DNA of 50,505 bases from Isotricha intestinalis (Eukaryota > Ciliophora > Litostomatea > Vestibuliferida > Isotrichidae). Location of the stretch: the NCBI GenBank assembly GCA_023807065.1, contig JAJJLU010003573.1:1-50505 (forward strand). Reading direction: 5' to 3'. Position numbers and translations under genes: made by a program. Below the pieces are notes generated by a model. The model was not told the origin of the DNA. It made no database searches and saw only the letters and a program-made list of their open reading frames with translations. This document shows, in pieces, positions 9,687-19,784 of this stretch (positions are counted from its first letter, which is position 1; every line of letters begins with the position of its first letter).

Positions 9687-10709
9687 TCAACTCCCTTTTT
9701 TAAACTGAATAATCATACAAGTCATATTATCACATCCTACTCCAGTTTCATTATATATATCAGTAGCACAAATTTTATCCATCATTTCTTCTAAAATTCC
9801 GCTTAATTTAACAGAATATGGATTATTTACATTTAATTTTTCTTTAACAATATCACAAGCTTCTTGATTAGTTAAACAATCCCAAATACCATCACATCCA
9901 ATAATAATAAAATCACAATCATCATTTAAATCTTCACAAACAATATCAGGATTAGCAGTAATCATTTGTTCTTCTTGTGATAAATTATTATTGTTTTTAT
10001 ATTCTAAATCACCTAATCCTCTACTTAAATTTAAATTACCTTTAACTCTTCCATCAGTAATCCAACCATCAGCTTTATATATTCTATTTTTTTCTATTTG
10101 TAAATCAGGTTTATGATCCATTGACATTGGATATGCAATACCTTTCTTACATAAAACTTCTCTTGAATCACCTGCATTTGCAAAATATATTTTTTTATTC
10201 TTTTCATCTATTACACATACACATGCAGTACATCCTGTCATATTAGCTATATCTTCTTCTGATTTTTGGGTTGATATTAATTTACTTATCATATCTGCTT
10301 GACTATTCTTTGTTCCTAATTTCTTTTCTTGAGCATCATCTTCTTCTTTACTTTTCTTTGATAATTCTTTTAATTCTATTTTACCATTTTCTTTCCTCAT
10401 TAAATCATCCATTTTTAAAAATGTTTCTTGTAATGCTTGCTTTATATTCCCTAATTTAAAATTCGAATTTGATATTAATTCATTTGTAAAATGGTTTTTT
10501 ACAAATTGAGATACTTCTTTTCCTCCATGTCCATCAAATACTCCAAAAATATCATATTGATTGTTTTCTCCTTTATTTATTTCTGTTATGTGAGCATCTT
10601 CCATTCTTTTTCTCCATCCCTGCATTCCACATGAACCGAAACGTATTTTTTCATTTTCATTATCATCTGAATGCTTTTCTTTTATTGGAGCTGTGAGAAA
10701 TTCACCCAT
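9687..10709 (-). CDS. PP2C-family (PPM) protein phosphatase, probably myristoylated
   Basis: A metal-dependent serine/threonine phosphatase of 340 residues. Motifs in order: FGSCGMQGWRKRMEDAH (E37, D38), FGVFDGHGG (D59), TACVCVIDEKN, FANAGDSREVL, DHKPD, LNLSRGLGDLEYK, IIIGCDGIWDCL and VGCDNMTCMII. All the acidic metal ligands of the family are visible. The start MGEFLTAPIKEK matches the N-myristoylated start of PPM1A-like enzymes, so membrane attachment is likely. A charged insert of roughly 50 residues lies between the DGHGG region and TACV. The frame ends in TGA, one of only two TGA terminators in the window. It probably opposes one or more of the several kinases encoded nearby, but no target can be read from sequence. 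Confidence 0.93.
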   Translation of the reverse strand: MGEFLTAPIKEKHSDDNENEKIRFGSCGMQGWRKRMEDAHITEINKGENNQYDIFGVFDGHGGKEVSQFVKNHFTNELISNSNFKLGNIKQALQETFLKMDDLMRKENGKIELKELSKKSKEEDDAQEKKLGTKNSQADMISKLISTQKSEEDIANMTGCTACVCVIDEKNKKIYFANAGDSREVLCKKGIAYPMSMDHKPDLQIEKNRIYKADGWITDGRVKGNLNLSRGLGDLEYKNNNNLSQEEQMITANPDIVCEDLNDDCDFIIIGCDGIWDCLTNQEACDIVKEKLNVNNPYSVKLSGILEEMMDKICATDIYNETGVGCDNMTCMIIQFKKGS

Positions 10710-11101
10710 TTTAAATTATTAAATATATATTTATTTTTTTATTTGAATAGATATTTATTAAATTTTTATTAATGGAATTGAATTTTTATACTTTTTTTTC
10801 TTTTTGTGAATTTAGAACTTTTTAAAGAGCAAAAAAAGTTTTTTTAAAGGAAGAAATTATGAAATTATAGTTATAATTTTATTTATGTTTTTTTTATATA
10901 TAATTATTTATTCTATATTATATTTGATTATATAATAATATAATTAATATTATATTTAATGATTTTTTTATATTATTAGACATAAAAGTTTTTAAATTGA
11001 TAATCTTTAAAAAAGAGGATTGAAAGCTTGATATTAAAATTAATAAATCTTGATATATATAATATAAAATTACAAAAACTAAAAAATATAAATTATTTTA
11101 A
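10710..11101. promoter_or_regulatory. Intergenic spacer between divergent PP2C and PUF genes
   Basis: 392 bp of A/T-rich sequence separate the two start codons, so promoters for both genes should lie here. I see no ORF, relic or RNA gene. The stretch is slightly less A/T-uniform near 10,800-10,860 and becomes almost pure A/T from about 10,880 to 10,975. Confidence 0.35.
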
Positions 11102-12361
11102 ATGTCAGAAACAAATTCAATTTCATTTTTACTTCCAAATGATTTATTATCTGATCTTCAAATAGAAGAAGAAGATTTAAAGCAATTAGAAAAAATATCT
11201 GATAAAACAAGAGATACAGAATCAAATATCATTGATTTTAATTTAGATTTTTTTTCATCAAGTAATTCATCAAAAAGTATTGAAGAAATAAAAGAAAAAG
11301 AAATAACTGAAACATCAATAAATTCTCAAAAAAAAAGTACTTCTTCAACAAATAATCTTAGTATTTTTTTCCAAAATAAACATTCAGAAAATGATTTTGA
11401 AAAACTTTTAAAAAGTTGTTCAGGAAGTCATTATCTTCAAGAATTAGCAGAGAATACTTCAGACAAAGAAATTGATTTAATTTTTGAAAAACTATCTCCA
11501 AAAATTAAACAAATAATGTGTGATTCTTATGGAAATTATTTTCTTCAAAAAATAATTGAAAAAACAAATTCAACTCAAAGAATAAATTTATTAAATAATA
11601 TAAAAGAAGATTTTATTTTTATTTCAAAAGATATTTCTGGATCTCATTGTATTCAAACTTTAATTGAAAAAATGGATTCTGATGAAGAAGAAGAAATTAT
11701 TAAATCTCTTGTTGAAAATGTTTTATTTGATTTAACAATTTCTCAAAATTCAACTCATGTAATATTAAAATTAGTAAATAATATAAATAATCCAAAAAGA
11801 TATTATTTAATTCAATTTTGTATGAACAATTTTATTTCTTTAAGTGTAAATTTAAATGGTTCAACTATTATTAAAAAATTTATTTCTCAAGTTAAAAATT
11901 ATCAACTTATTCAAATGATTATTATAATTATTGAACAAAATTATATTCAAATTGTAGAAAATCAATTTGGTAATTATGTTATTCAAGATGCTTTTCAATA
12001 TTTTGGTTTTAATAATTGTAAAGGTATTATTAAAAATATTATTAATGATTCAATTTATTTTTCTCTTCAAAAATATGCTTCTAATGTTATTGATAAGGTT
12101 GTTATTATTTTAAGAACTAATGATAATATATTATTTTATCAACTTGTAGAAAATTTATTTTTTAATTCTATTAATTTTAATAAATTGATTGAAAATAAAT
12201 TTGGAACTTTTGTTCTTTGTAATTTACTTAAATTATTAAATCCTGCGGAAAAATTATATATTAGAAATATTATTGTAAATATGAATTATGGAAGTTTTTT
12301 AAATAAATCAAATTTATATATAAATGCAAATTTAGGAAAATTTTTATGTTTATTAAATTAA
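11102..12361 (+). CDS. Pumilio/PUF-family RNA-binding protein
   Basis: A 419-residue protein with a disordered Ser/Glu-rich first ~100 residues, then eight PUF repeats filling the remainder. The repeat helices carrying the RNA-contact residues read: R1 GSHYLQE, R2 GNYFLQK, R3 GSHCIQT, R4 STHVILK, R5 GSTIIKK, R6 GNYVIQD, R7 ASNVIDK, R8 GTFVLCN. PUF proteins bind 3' UTR sequence one base per repeat and repress or localise mRNAs in the cytoplasm. Repeats 2 and 6 keep the NYxxQ uracil code. Repeat 7 has SNxxD, where the usual guanine code is SNxxE. Repeats 4, 5 and 8 are unusual, so the target is likely to differ from the classic UGUA element. The fold call is firm; specificity is inference. Confidence 0.88.
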   Translation: MSETNSISFLLPNDLLSDLQIEEEDLKQLEKISDKTRDTESNIIDFNLDFFSSSNSSKSIEEIKEKEITETSINSQKKSTSSTNNLSIFFQNKHSENDFEKLLKSCSGSHYLQELAENTSDKEIDLIFEKLSPKIKQIMCDSYGNYFLQKIIEKTNSTQRINLLNNIKEDFIFISKDISGSHCIQTLIEKMDSDEEEEIIKSLVENVLFDLTISQNSTHVILKLVNNINNPKRYYLIQFCMNNFISLSVNLNGSTIIKKFISQVKNYQLIQMIIIIIEQNYIQIVENQFGNYVIQDAFQYFGFNNCKGIIKNIINDSIYFSLQKYASNVIDKVVIILRTNDNILFYQLVENLFFNSINFNKLIENKFGTFVLCNLLKLLNPAEKLYIRNIIVNMNYGSFLNKSNLYINANLGKFLCLLN

Positions 12362-12582
12362 CAAATAAAGTTTATTATTTTGTAATTTAGACTTTAAGGT
12401 CACAATTTTTGTGTATTTATATAATTATATTATTCTTTAGAATATCATTTTTATTTACTATATTTAACATTAGATTTTTTTAATATTATATTGAATTGGA
12501 TTAAATTTAAAATAGTTCTTTATATATCTTATTTTTTTTTTAAATTCTTTACATAATAAATTTAATTAAAACAATAAAAATA

Positions 12583-12972
12583 ATGGATTATTTTAACCCA
12601 ATTAAAAATAAATATAATTATGAGCAAAATCAAAAAACCAATTCTTCAAGACATAAACGATCAATTAGTTCAATTCAAAGTTCAGGAAATTCAAACAGAG
12701 AAATAAATCAAAATTCAAACAGAAAAGCTAAAAATATAATTCACTCTTTTCATAGTAATAATAATAATTATCAAAGAAACAAAATGTTTAATAAAGAAAA
12801 AGATAATATTGAGGATTATCAAAGATTAGCAAAAAAATTTTATTCTATTATTATTACTTTACAAGATGAATTAACTAAGCAAACAATAAAAAATTATTCT
12901 TTACTTGAAGAAAATTTAAATTTAAAACAACAATTCAGTGAAATACAAAAGAAGATGAATCCAAGTAATTAA
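12583..12972 (+). CDS. Small coiled-coil protein, uncharacterised (129 aa)
   Basis: A clean 129-codon frame with TAA stop. The first ~80 residues are Asn/Ser-rich and probably disordered. Residues about 84-125 form a predicted helix with heptad-like hydrophobics (YQRLAKKFYSIIITLQDEL, then LLEENLNLKQQF). This suggests a short dimerising coiled coil, but no family is recognised. It lies 221 bp downstream of the PUF gene on the same strand, with no sign of joint transcription beyond proximity. Confidence 0.55.
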   Translation: MDYFNPIKNKYNYEQNQKTNSSRHKRSISSIQSSGNSNREINQNSNRKAKNIIHSFHSNNNNYQRNKMFNKEKDNIEDYQRLAKKFYSIIITLQDELTKQTIKNYSLLEENLNLKQQFSEIQKKMNPSN

Positions 12973-13100
12973 TAATCTACTTTTTTTAATAAATAATAAA
13001 ATTAATTATTATTAAGATATTTTATAAAAATAGGGACCACTAACATTTTTTGAAATTAAAAAACAATTAAAAACTCAATCTAATTTATAATTAATATTTT

Positions 13101-13330
13101 AATTATGAAAATTACTTTTATGCTATAATGGATTATGTAATAGAAGGAGAATTATCAAATTATTAAAGGAAAAAAAAGACTTAATGAAAAATAATTTAAA
13201 AAATATTTATCTAATATATAAAAAAGTAAATCATATTCAGAATCAAAATATAATTTATAGAGATTTAAAATAAAATAATATTTTATTTTAGATGAAAAAA
13301 TACAAATTGTTTTAATAAATTTCGTTATTT
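13101..13330 (+). pseudogene. Protein-kinase relic (hinge to DFG region)
   Basis: A fragment of a eukaryotic protein kinase with stops and frame changes. The hinge is readable at 13101 onward as NYENYFYAIMDYVIEGELSN. A frame change leads to a helix ending HIQNQNIIYRDLK (catalytic loop HRDLK, His replaced by Tyr), then TAA where Pro or Gln is expected, NNILF, and in a further frame LDEKIQIVLINF, equivalent to the strand before DFG. Neither the N-lobe glycine loop nor the rest of the C-lobe was found. It is not a degraded tandem copy of an adjacent gene that I can see. Confidence 0.62.
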
Positions 13331-13453
13331 CTATATTATTTTATTTGTAACATTATATTAAAATAAGAAATGTTTTAAAATATATATTCAATATAATTTA
13401 TAAAACATTTATAATTAAAAAAAGTGTATTATATCATTAATAATTCTATTATT

Positions 13454-13495
13454 AATATATATATATATATATTTTATATATATATATATATATTT
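13454..13495. repeat. (TA)n microsatellite
   Basis: Two runs of alternating T and A separated by TTT lie just downstream of the stop codon of the TRP-like channel gene. A simple length-variable repeat; no function is implied. Confidence 0.8.
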
Positions 13496-13546
13496 TAAAT
13501 ATGAAAAATTATATAATTATTTGTTTTCATTTGAAGATATAAATTC

Positions 13547-16500
13547 TTAATTGGAATGAGAATATGTAGATTTATTATCATAACTTTTTATTGTTGTGTT
13601 TAAATTATTTTCTTCTTTAGATTCAAATTCTCTGACATATTCTCCTTCATCATCATATTCAGAAATATCATCTCTTTCTTCATATTTTTGCAAAGTTTCA
13701 GCAGTTTTTTCATATTGTTTTCTTTCATTAACTTTAATAAATCTTTCATTAATTGAATTTAAAATATTATCAGGAAGAATAGAATAAATTATTTTGAATT
13801 TGATAATTAATTTAAAAATTAAAAGTTGTAATTTTTTAAAAGAATAAATAGGATTATCCATTGCATTTAAAAATTCAAATTTTGTGACTCCTCTTATCAT
13901 AGCTCTCACACTTAAATGTTCTAAATTATGAATAATATTTTCACTATATTTTACTTGTTCTGGTAAAATTGATAATGTTCTATCAATATCAATGAATCCT
14001 TCAGGGTCAACAATTTTATCTATAATTTTTCTAAAATTAAATTTCATTTCTTCTTGCATTTGATTTTTTTCATTTTGAGTTGAATCAACTAAACTAAATT
14101 GATTTATATTATTATTTTCATTATATATATCTTTATTTGTATTAGTATTTTCTTCATTTTTTTGATTTATTTTAATTGATTTTTCAGAACTTGAATTTGA
14201 TTCTTTTTCTTTTTTTATTTTTATATTATTTCCTAATATGCTTCCCATTCCATTTGTTGATTCAAAATTTTTTAATGGTATAGTAGACAATGTTTGATTA
14301 ATTGGAGAATTATTTTTTTTCTTTTTTTTTCTCTTTTTAAAAAGAGAAAGTTTAGAATATAATTCTTGTATTGTTAATATTTTTTTTTTTTCTTTATATT
14401 TAACATCAATTAATACTTTCCTTAAAGTCTTTATATATTTTTTTAGACTCATTAATTCTTCTTGTTTTTTTTGTTCATTTACAATTGGTTCTTTGAAAAC
14501 TAAAGTCCAATAAAAAAAAGAGTCTTCGACCAAATATCTAAGTAAATTTAAAGGTTCAGTAAATATAATAAAAATTATTTTTCTATATTTATGTCCAGGA
14601 TAAAAAACATAAGTATCATAAATACTATGAAAAAGAGATTTAAATAATGAAAAAGGGAAGCATAAAATACCAACAATAATTAAATAAAAATAAGTAATAA
14701 GAGCAATTGAAAAAAAACAAATTTTCGAAAAAATTAGATTAGCTTTAATTTTTTTATTATCATTAATAATAAATAACCATGGAATAAAAAGGAGAGAAAA
14801 AAGATTTAAAGGAGAAGGAAGAAAGACTAATAAACCATATCTTTCGTCCCATTTAATTCTTTCATGAGTTAAAACTAATAAAGCTCTATTTTCAGCATCA
14901 GCTTGTTCTTGTAAATTATTGAATAAATTATTAACTATAGCAACAATTAAATTAAATAAGATAATATTTGATAAAGTACTAAATAAAATCATTAAAACTT
15001 CTCCAAAAATATCTAAATCAGTAAATCTAAAATAAACTTGCCCATAAGCAGTATTAAATAAAGCTAAAAAACTATCATAGAATAAATCAAAATCCTCATT
15101 TGAATGTTGAAAAAATAAACAAAAGATTTGAGCAAATAAGAAAGTAACACAAATAACAATCATAAAAAAAGCAAAAACATGCCAAAAAATACCAAAAATA
15201 ATTCTAACAAAAGGACCATAATTTTTAGTTGCCATTAATTTTATTATAAATTTCATCCATGCCATTGTTAGCATTAAACTATAAACTATACCATCAATTG
15301 TAACATTTAAATCTGGATTTTCATAAGCTGGAAAAAACATTTCAACTAAATCAACTAAGTTAATTATAACAGTTATTAACATTATAATATTTATTACTAA
15401 TTCAATAGAATTTATTTGTAATTTTCTTCCAGTTAAATAAAAATAAAATAGAGAAAGAACATAATTAACTAGAGATAAACTCATAAGTATATCAGCCAAA
15501 ATTTCACATTTATGATAATAATGATTTTTAGGGTGAATAATATTTTCTTTAGTATAAGTAACATAAGAATAAACAACATATTGATATAATAAAGTGATTA
15601 AAAGAACACTACAACTTTCAAAGAAATTTCTAACAGAGCAATTAGAAGCATATTGATGAAATTGAAAAGAATAAACAGAATCTTTAGGTAAATATTTATT
15701 ACTTACCATAGGATAATAATGTTCACCAAAAGAATTAGCCATTAATATTCTTGTCATTCTCATAAATTTATGTATTGATTGTTCATGTCCTTGTCCATAC
15801 CATAATTTTCCTACAATAATTCCTACATTTAAATCACTTAAAACATTATAAAATCCATTTTCTGCATATATTTCTAATGCACTTCTACCATTATGATCTG
15901 TTTGAATTCTTAAATAATAATTTAACATATCTTCATCTTTCATTGATGATTGTAAATTTTCACTTAATATTAATATTTCTTCAATTATTGATTCTGATTT
16001 ATATTTTGTTTTTTTATTTACTTTTCCTATTTTTCTTAATAATTCTGCTGCTAAGGCTATTGTTATTAAAGGTGTTAAACATTTTGTTATTTCGTCTAAA
16101 TTTTCAGCATAAATTGAAATATATTTACATATTTTATCATAATATTCTGATTTAATTATTTTTATTGGAATTGATGATAATAAACATAAAACATCAAAAG
16201 CATATTTTCCATATCTTAATTGTTCTATTAATAACATTTGGATATTTATTTGAAATTTACCTTCTTTTATTTCCTTAAATTTCATCTCATCTGAAATTTG
16301 TCTTGATATTTGAGAATTACTCTTGTTATAATTTATATTGTTTTTGGGTGATAATAATACTTGCTTTGTATGTTTAGAATTTATTTTTCCATTGTCTTCA
16401 AAATTACTTTTAAATGAAAAAAAACTTCCAAAATTCTTTTCTTCATTTTTATTGTTTTTATCTAAATAATCTATTTTTATTTTTGGAATATTAGTATTTC

Positions 16501-18106
16501 CATTTAATGCTGTTTTTGAATTTCTGAAATTTTCTAAATGTGTTGTTATTGTTTTTATTTTCAATTTACTTTTTATTTGTGTTAAATTATTTTTTTTATT
16601 TGTTATTAATCTATTTATTGAAGTTATTTCATCATTACTTACATCACTTAAATAATTTTTATTATCTTTTAAAAATAAATATTGATTTTCTACATCTTTT
16701 ACAGATGATATTTTATTTTCATTTGGTATTTCTTCATTAATATCTCCTAAAATTTTTTTTGTTAATAAATTATGTGAAGCTTTTACTACAGTGTTTTTAA
16801 TATTTAAACGAACTTGAAATCTTTCTCTAATTAATCTTTTAACTGTAGTTTCTTTTAATCTTTCTTTTAATTTTTTTTCATCTTCTGATTCTTCAGAATC
16901 TTTCATAAAATTTATTATTTTAATTTCTTCAAGATTATCTTGAAATTTAATTTTTTCAAATTGAATTTTTTTTTGATTAACTTGAATTTTAGATAAAAAT
17001 TCAATATAATCATTACTTTCATTTGATACAGAAGTTATTAAACAATTTTTACAAACTTTAAATTTTAATAATCTTCTAGCAAGTCTAAAATATTTTTTTA
17101 ATATACAAACTTTTATATACCATTCTTTTGCATTTGAAGAAGAAATAGCTCTATCTAAAATATCTATTGCTATATCTTCATCGTAATCTAAAACGATTTC
17201 ATAAATATCTTGTTCTATTTTATTTTCTCCTCTTGTGTTTTTATATTCATCAAAAAAATATAATATTAATTCTTTTAAATCATATCTAAAAAAAGCAATT
17301 ATTAAATCTTTTAAAGAATTTACACAAAATAAATAAATTTCTTTCATAAGAGTTTTTTTATCAAAAATTAATTTATTATAAGTATCATAATTATTAATTC
17401 TAGCATCAATATTATTAGAAAATTCAGCTAATTTTTGATTTAAACATTTTAATTTTTCTTGATATTCTAAATCTAAAGTTTCTCTTAAATCAGTTTTATG
17501 AATCTCTTCAATATGTTCTTCATACATATTCCATAAATTATAAACTTTAAAAGGTTCCATTTTTATTCCTATATTTTTCCAAATTCTTCCTTCACTTAAT
17601 AAAAAACAAAATTCTTGATTTCTCATTAAAAATTCAATTCCATAATAAAAATCTCTCTTTGCAGCATCATTTAAGATTCTTCTATAAACTAAAATTTCTT
17701 CATCATTTAATTCATAAAATTTACTTTTTTCAACAGTAATATTTAAAAAATCATTAAAATTAAGAATATTTAACCCTAAATCAATTTCTAAATTTTTAAA
17801 ATAATAATTAAATTTTTGTTTAATGATTCTAGATTTATCTTTAAATCCTAATAAAGCAAAGAATAATAATTCAACATCATAATCAACATCAAAAACATTA
17901 TCTCTTTCAACGATTAAATTTTTAAATTTTTCAACCATAAAATTTAAGAACCTTAAATCATTAAATATAGGTTCACTTTGTTCAAAATCAATTTCACCAT
18001 TTCTTTCACATTCTTCTAATTCTCTTGCAACAACAATAGTACTTAAAATAATATTATTTCTAATAGTAATCATTTGTTTTCTATCTTTTTTTTCATTCTC
18101 ACTCAT
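13547..18106 (-). CDS. Large TRP-like cation channel
   Basis: A 1519-residue membrane protein. The first ~800 residues are cytosolic and helical, with Asn/Lys-rich linkers (about 430-620). A short NGRSALEIYAENGFYNVL motif near 740 resembles an ankyrin-type repeat. A six-helix ion-transport domain spans about 830-1065. S1 contains LLITLLYQYVVYSYV. The pore helix and loop are FYDSFLALFNTAYGQVYF (near 1015). S6 is IILFNLIVAIVNNLFNNL. The motif following S6 (HERIKWDERYGLL) and a further hydrophobic pair resemble TRP/polycystin-like channels of ciliates. The ~350-residue tail is charged and helical. The pore lacks the TxGYG potassium filter, so a non-selective or calcium-permeable cation channel is likely. 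The start used is the first ATG; a 128-codon ORF just upstream may be an additional 5' part. Confidence 0.82.
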   Translation of the reverse strand: MSENEKKDRKQMITIRNNIILSTIVVARELEECERNGEIDFEQSEPIFNDLRFLNFMVEKFKNLIVERDNVFDVDYDVELLFFALLGFKDKSRIIKQKFNYYFKNLEIDLGLNILNFNDFLNITVEKSKFYELNDEEILVYRRILNDAAKRDFYYGIEFLMRNQEFCFLLSEGRIWKNIGIKMEPFKVYNLWNMYEEHIEEIHKTDLRETLDLEYQEKLKCLNQKLAEFSNNIDARINNYDTYNKLIFDKKTLMKEIYLFCVNSLKDLIIAFFRYDLKELILYFFDEYKNTRGENKIEQDIYEIVLDYDEDIAIDILDRAISSSNAKEWYIKVCILKKYFRLARRLLKFKVCKNCLITSVSNESNDYIEFLSKIQVNQKKIQFEKIKFQDNLEEIKIINFMKDSEESEDEKKLKERLKETTVKRLIRERFQVRLNIKNTVVKASHNLLTKKILGDINEEIPNENKISSVKDVENQYLFLKDNKNYLSDVSNDEITSINRLITNKKNNLTQIKSKLKIKTITTHLENFRNSKTALNGNTNIPKIKIDYLDKNNKNEEKNFGSFFSFKSNFEDNGKINSKHTKQVLLSPKNNINYNKSNSQISRQISDEMKFKEIKEGKFQINIQMLLIEQLRYGKYAFDVLCLLSSIPIKIIKSEYYDKICKYISIYAENLDEITKCLTPLITIALAAELLRKIGKVNKKTKYKSESIIEEILILSENLQSSMKDEDMLNYYLRIQTDHNGRSALEIYAENGFYNVLSDLNVGIIVGKLWYGQGHEQSIHKFMRMTRILMANSFGEHYYPMVSNKYLPKDSVYSFQFHQYASNCSVRNFFESCSVLLITLLYQYVVYSYVTYTKENIIHPKNHYYHKCEILADILMSLSLVNYVLSLFYFYLTGRKLQINSIELVINIIMLITVIINLVDLVEMFFPAYENPDLNVTIDGIVYSLMLTMAWMKFIIKLMATKNYGPFVRIIFGIFWHVFAFFMIVICVTFLFAQIFCLFFQHSNEDFDLFYDSFLALFNTAYGQVYFRFTDLDIFGEVLMILFSTLSNIILFNLIVAIVNNLFNNLQEQADAENRALLVLTHERIKWDERYGLLVFLPSPLNLFSLLFIPWLFIINDNKKIKANLIFSKICFFSIALITYFYLIIVGILCFPFSLFKSLFHSIYDTYVFYPGHKYRKIIFIIFTEPLNLLRYLVEDSFFYWTLVFKEPIVNEQKKQEELMSLKKYIKTLRKVLIDVKYKEKKKILTIQELYSKLSLFKKRKKKKKNNSPINQTLSTIPLKNFESTNGMGSILGNNIKIKKEKESNSSSEKSIKINQKNEENTNTNKDIYNENNNINQFSLVDSTQNEKNQMQEEMKFNFRKIIDKIVDPEGFIDIDRTLSILPEQVKYSENIIHNLEHLSVRAMIRGVTKFEFLNAMDNPIYSFKKLQLLIFKLIIKFKIIYSILPDNILNSINERFIKVNERKQYEKTAETLQKYEERDDISEYDDEGEYVREFESKEENNLNTTIKSYDNKSTYSHSN

Positions 18107-18155
18107 ATTTTCATTATAATTAGAAGTTATATTTATATAATCAAAAATATTAAAA

Positions 18156-18542
18156 TCACGAAATTTCTTTCATTGTTAATAATATATCTAAATATCCTCC
18201 TCCTAACCAAATACTATATTTATCTACAAATGATTCTACTTTCGTTTGATCTGGATAATTTTGAAAAAAATATGATGTTATTAATGTTATGTTATCACTT
18301 ATCATTTCTATATCTCCTACTGATTTTATCTTCTTTAAATATATTTTCTTTTTAATTGGTTCCATTGTCTCTTTTAATGTCTTTTTTTTTTGAAATATTG
18401 TCAAAGAATTCTTTAATTTTGATCTAACAGAATTACTTTGAGAACTCTCTCTTTTTTGAAATGATAATACTTTTTTTTTTAAAGTTTTGTTGTAATAGTT
18501 AAACATTTCTAAATTCTCATTGTTTTGAAAGTCATCTATCAT
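18156..18542 (-). CDS. Small ORF, possibly the first exon of the TRP-like channel gene
   Basis: A 128-codon frame ending in TGA, 49 bp upstream of the channel ATG on the same strand. The N-terminal half is basic. The second half looks globular: DNITLITSYFFQNYPDQTK then YSIWLGGGYLDILLTMKEI. Two observations suggest it may be part of the channel. The sequence between them is open in the channel frame back to this ORF (RDFNIFDYINITSNYNENM). A 58-nt GTGATT...ATGAG interval would splice the two in frame. The acceptor is not the TAG seen in the better introns here, so a one-base frameshift or two separate genes remain possible. No family is recognised. Confidence 0.45.
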   Translation of the reverse strand: MIDDFQNNENLEMFNYYNKTLKKKVLSFQKRESSQSNSVRSKLKNSLTIFQKKKTLKETMEPIKKKIYLKKIKSVGDIEMISDNITLITSYFFQNYPDQTKVESFVDKYSIWLGGGYLDILLTMKEIS

Positions 18543-18984
18543 TAATTTATTGGTTTTTTTCTTTATTTTTTTAAATTTTTTGAAATTATTATATTTATTT
18601 AATTCTTATTTAATTTAATATAAATTTTTTATTTTTATTTTTTCAAAAATTTCATTAAATAAAGCTTTTTTTTAAATATTAAGAAAGATTATATCAAATA
18701 ATCTGATGATTAATTTTTAATAATGTTAATTAATTAATTTTATATATATCATTTAATACTTAATATTGTGAACTATACCAAAAGAAATTAGAAATATATT
18801 TTTCTAAAGAAATTATTTCTTAAATCAAAATTAAAATACTAGAAGAATTTCTAAATTAAAGAAAAGAATAAATAATAGAATCATTAAAATTGTTTTTTTA
18901 AAAAAGAAAAAAATTCAAAGATTTAATATATTGAAAAAATAATATTGAATAAATTTAATATAAAGTTCCACTTTGGTAATTTTA
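18543..18984. other. Intergenic A/T-rich spacer
   Basis: About 440 bp upstream of the small ORF (its promoter side) and downstream of the membrane-protein relic. I see no ORF, RNA gene or recognisable relic in it. Confidence 0.4.
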
Positions 18985-19597
18985 TTATTGATAAATAAAA
19001 ATTTTTTGTTGATAGACAGGAGTTTTTTGTTGATGATTAGGAGTTGGTGTTTGTTGAATTGACTGGTGATTGTTGAATAACAGGTTTATTTGTCGTTAAG
19101 GCATTATTTACTTTTCTTTTAGAAAGTTTATTAACTACAATTATTATAATTATAATTGTAAGGATTGATATTCCCCAAGCTATTAATATTTTCTTTGTAT
19201 TTGGTCCATCAGTATTTTTTATTTTTATTTCTTTTCTAAAAAAAGATTAAAAGGATTCAAAAGGTGTGGGGAGAATAATATAAATAAATTTTTTTCCTTC
19301 TTGTTTTATTTCTTCCCATTTGGAAATTCGATTTGATTTACTACCAGTAACTTTATTATTTATTACTGTTCTAAGATTATTCCAATACCAAGAATCAACT
19401 TGTTCTATTTGAAATGTGTAGGAAATTGTATTCTCATGAGATAAAAAAAGATCCATTGAAATTTCAAAGGTAATAAGTTTTCCCATATTAAAAGAAGTAA
19501 TATCCAGAAATACTTTTGTATCTTGTATTACACTTAAAGAACCATATTTTGATAATTCTTGATAATTATAGGAAATGCAATTAATAAAAAAAATATT
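18985..19597 (-). pseudogene. Broken single-pass membrane protein gene
   Basis: The minus strand encodes, in order: a hydrophobic start resembling a signal peptide (IPIFFLLIAF, different frame), then an extracellular-type domain (YGSLSVIQDTKVFLDITSFN, EISMDLFLSHENTISYTFQ, DSWYWNNLRTV). A TAA interrupts the frame after PTPFESF. The same frame continues with NTDGPNTKKILIAWG, a transmembrane helix of Ile/Val (ISILTIIIIIIVV) and a basic stop-transfer patch. A last frame change gives a Gln/Pro tail (QQTPTPNHQQKTPVYQQ) and stop at 18985. The order matches a type I membrane protein. No GT donor lies in the right phase to remove the TAA as an intron, so this is called a pseudogene. The middle segment (19247-19486) is the longest open part. 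Confidence 0.5.
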
Positions 19598-19784
19598 GGA
19601 ATTAATTTAATCTTTTTTGTTAAAAATCAATGATTTTATATATTTAAATTAAACAATATGGGATTTCATTTATATTAATAAAAAGTAATATTAAAAAAAA
19701 TTAAATTAAAAAGCCTTTTTTTTGAAAAAAAAGAATTGATTAATTAATTATTTGATTTAAATAAAAAATATTAATTAAAAGGAA

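Noticed and set aside
19060..19090. A 19-nt GT...AG stretch that would restore frame in the tail of the broken membrane protein.
   Set aside because: It lacks the T-rich body of the other introns, and the upstream TAA in the same gene cannot be removed by any in-phase intron.
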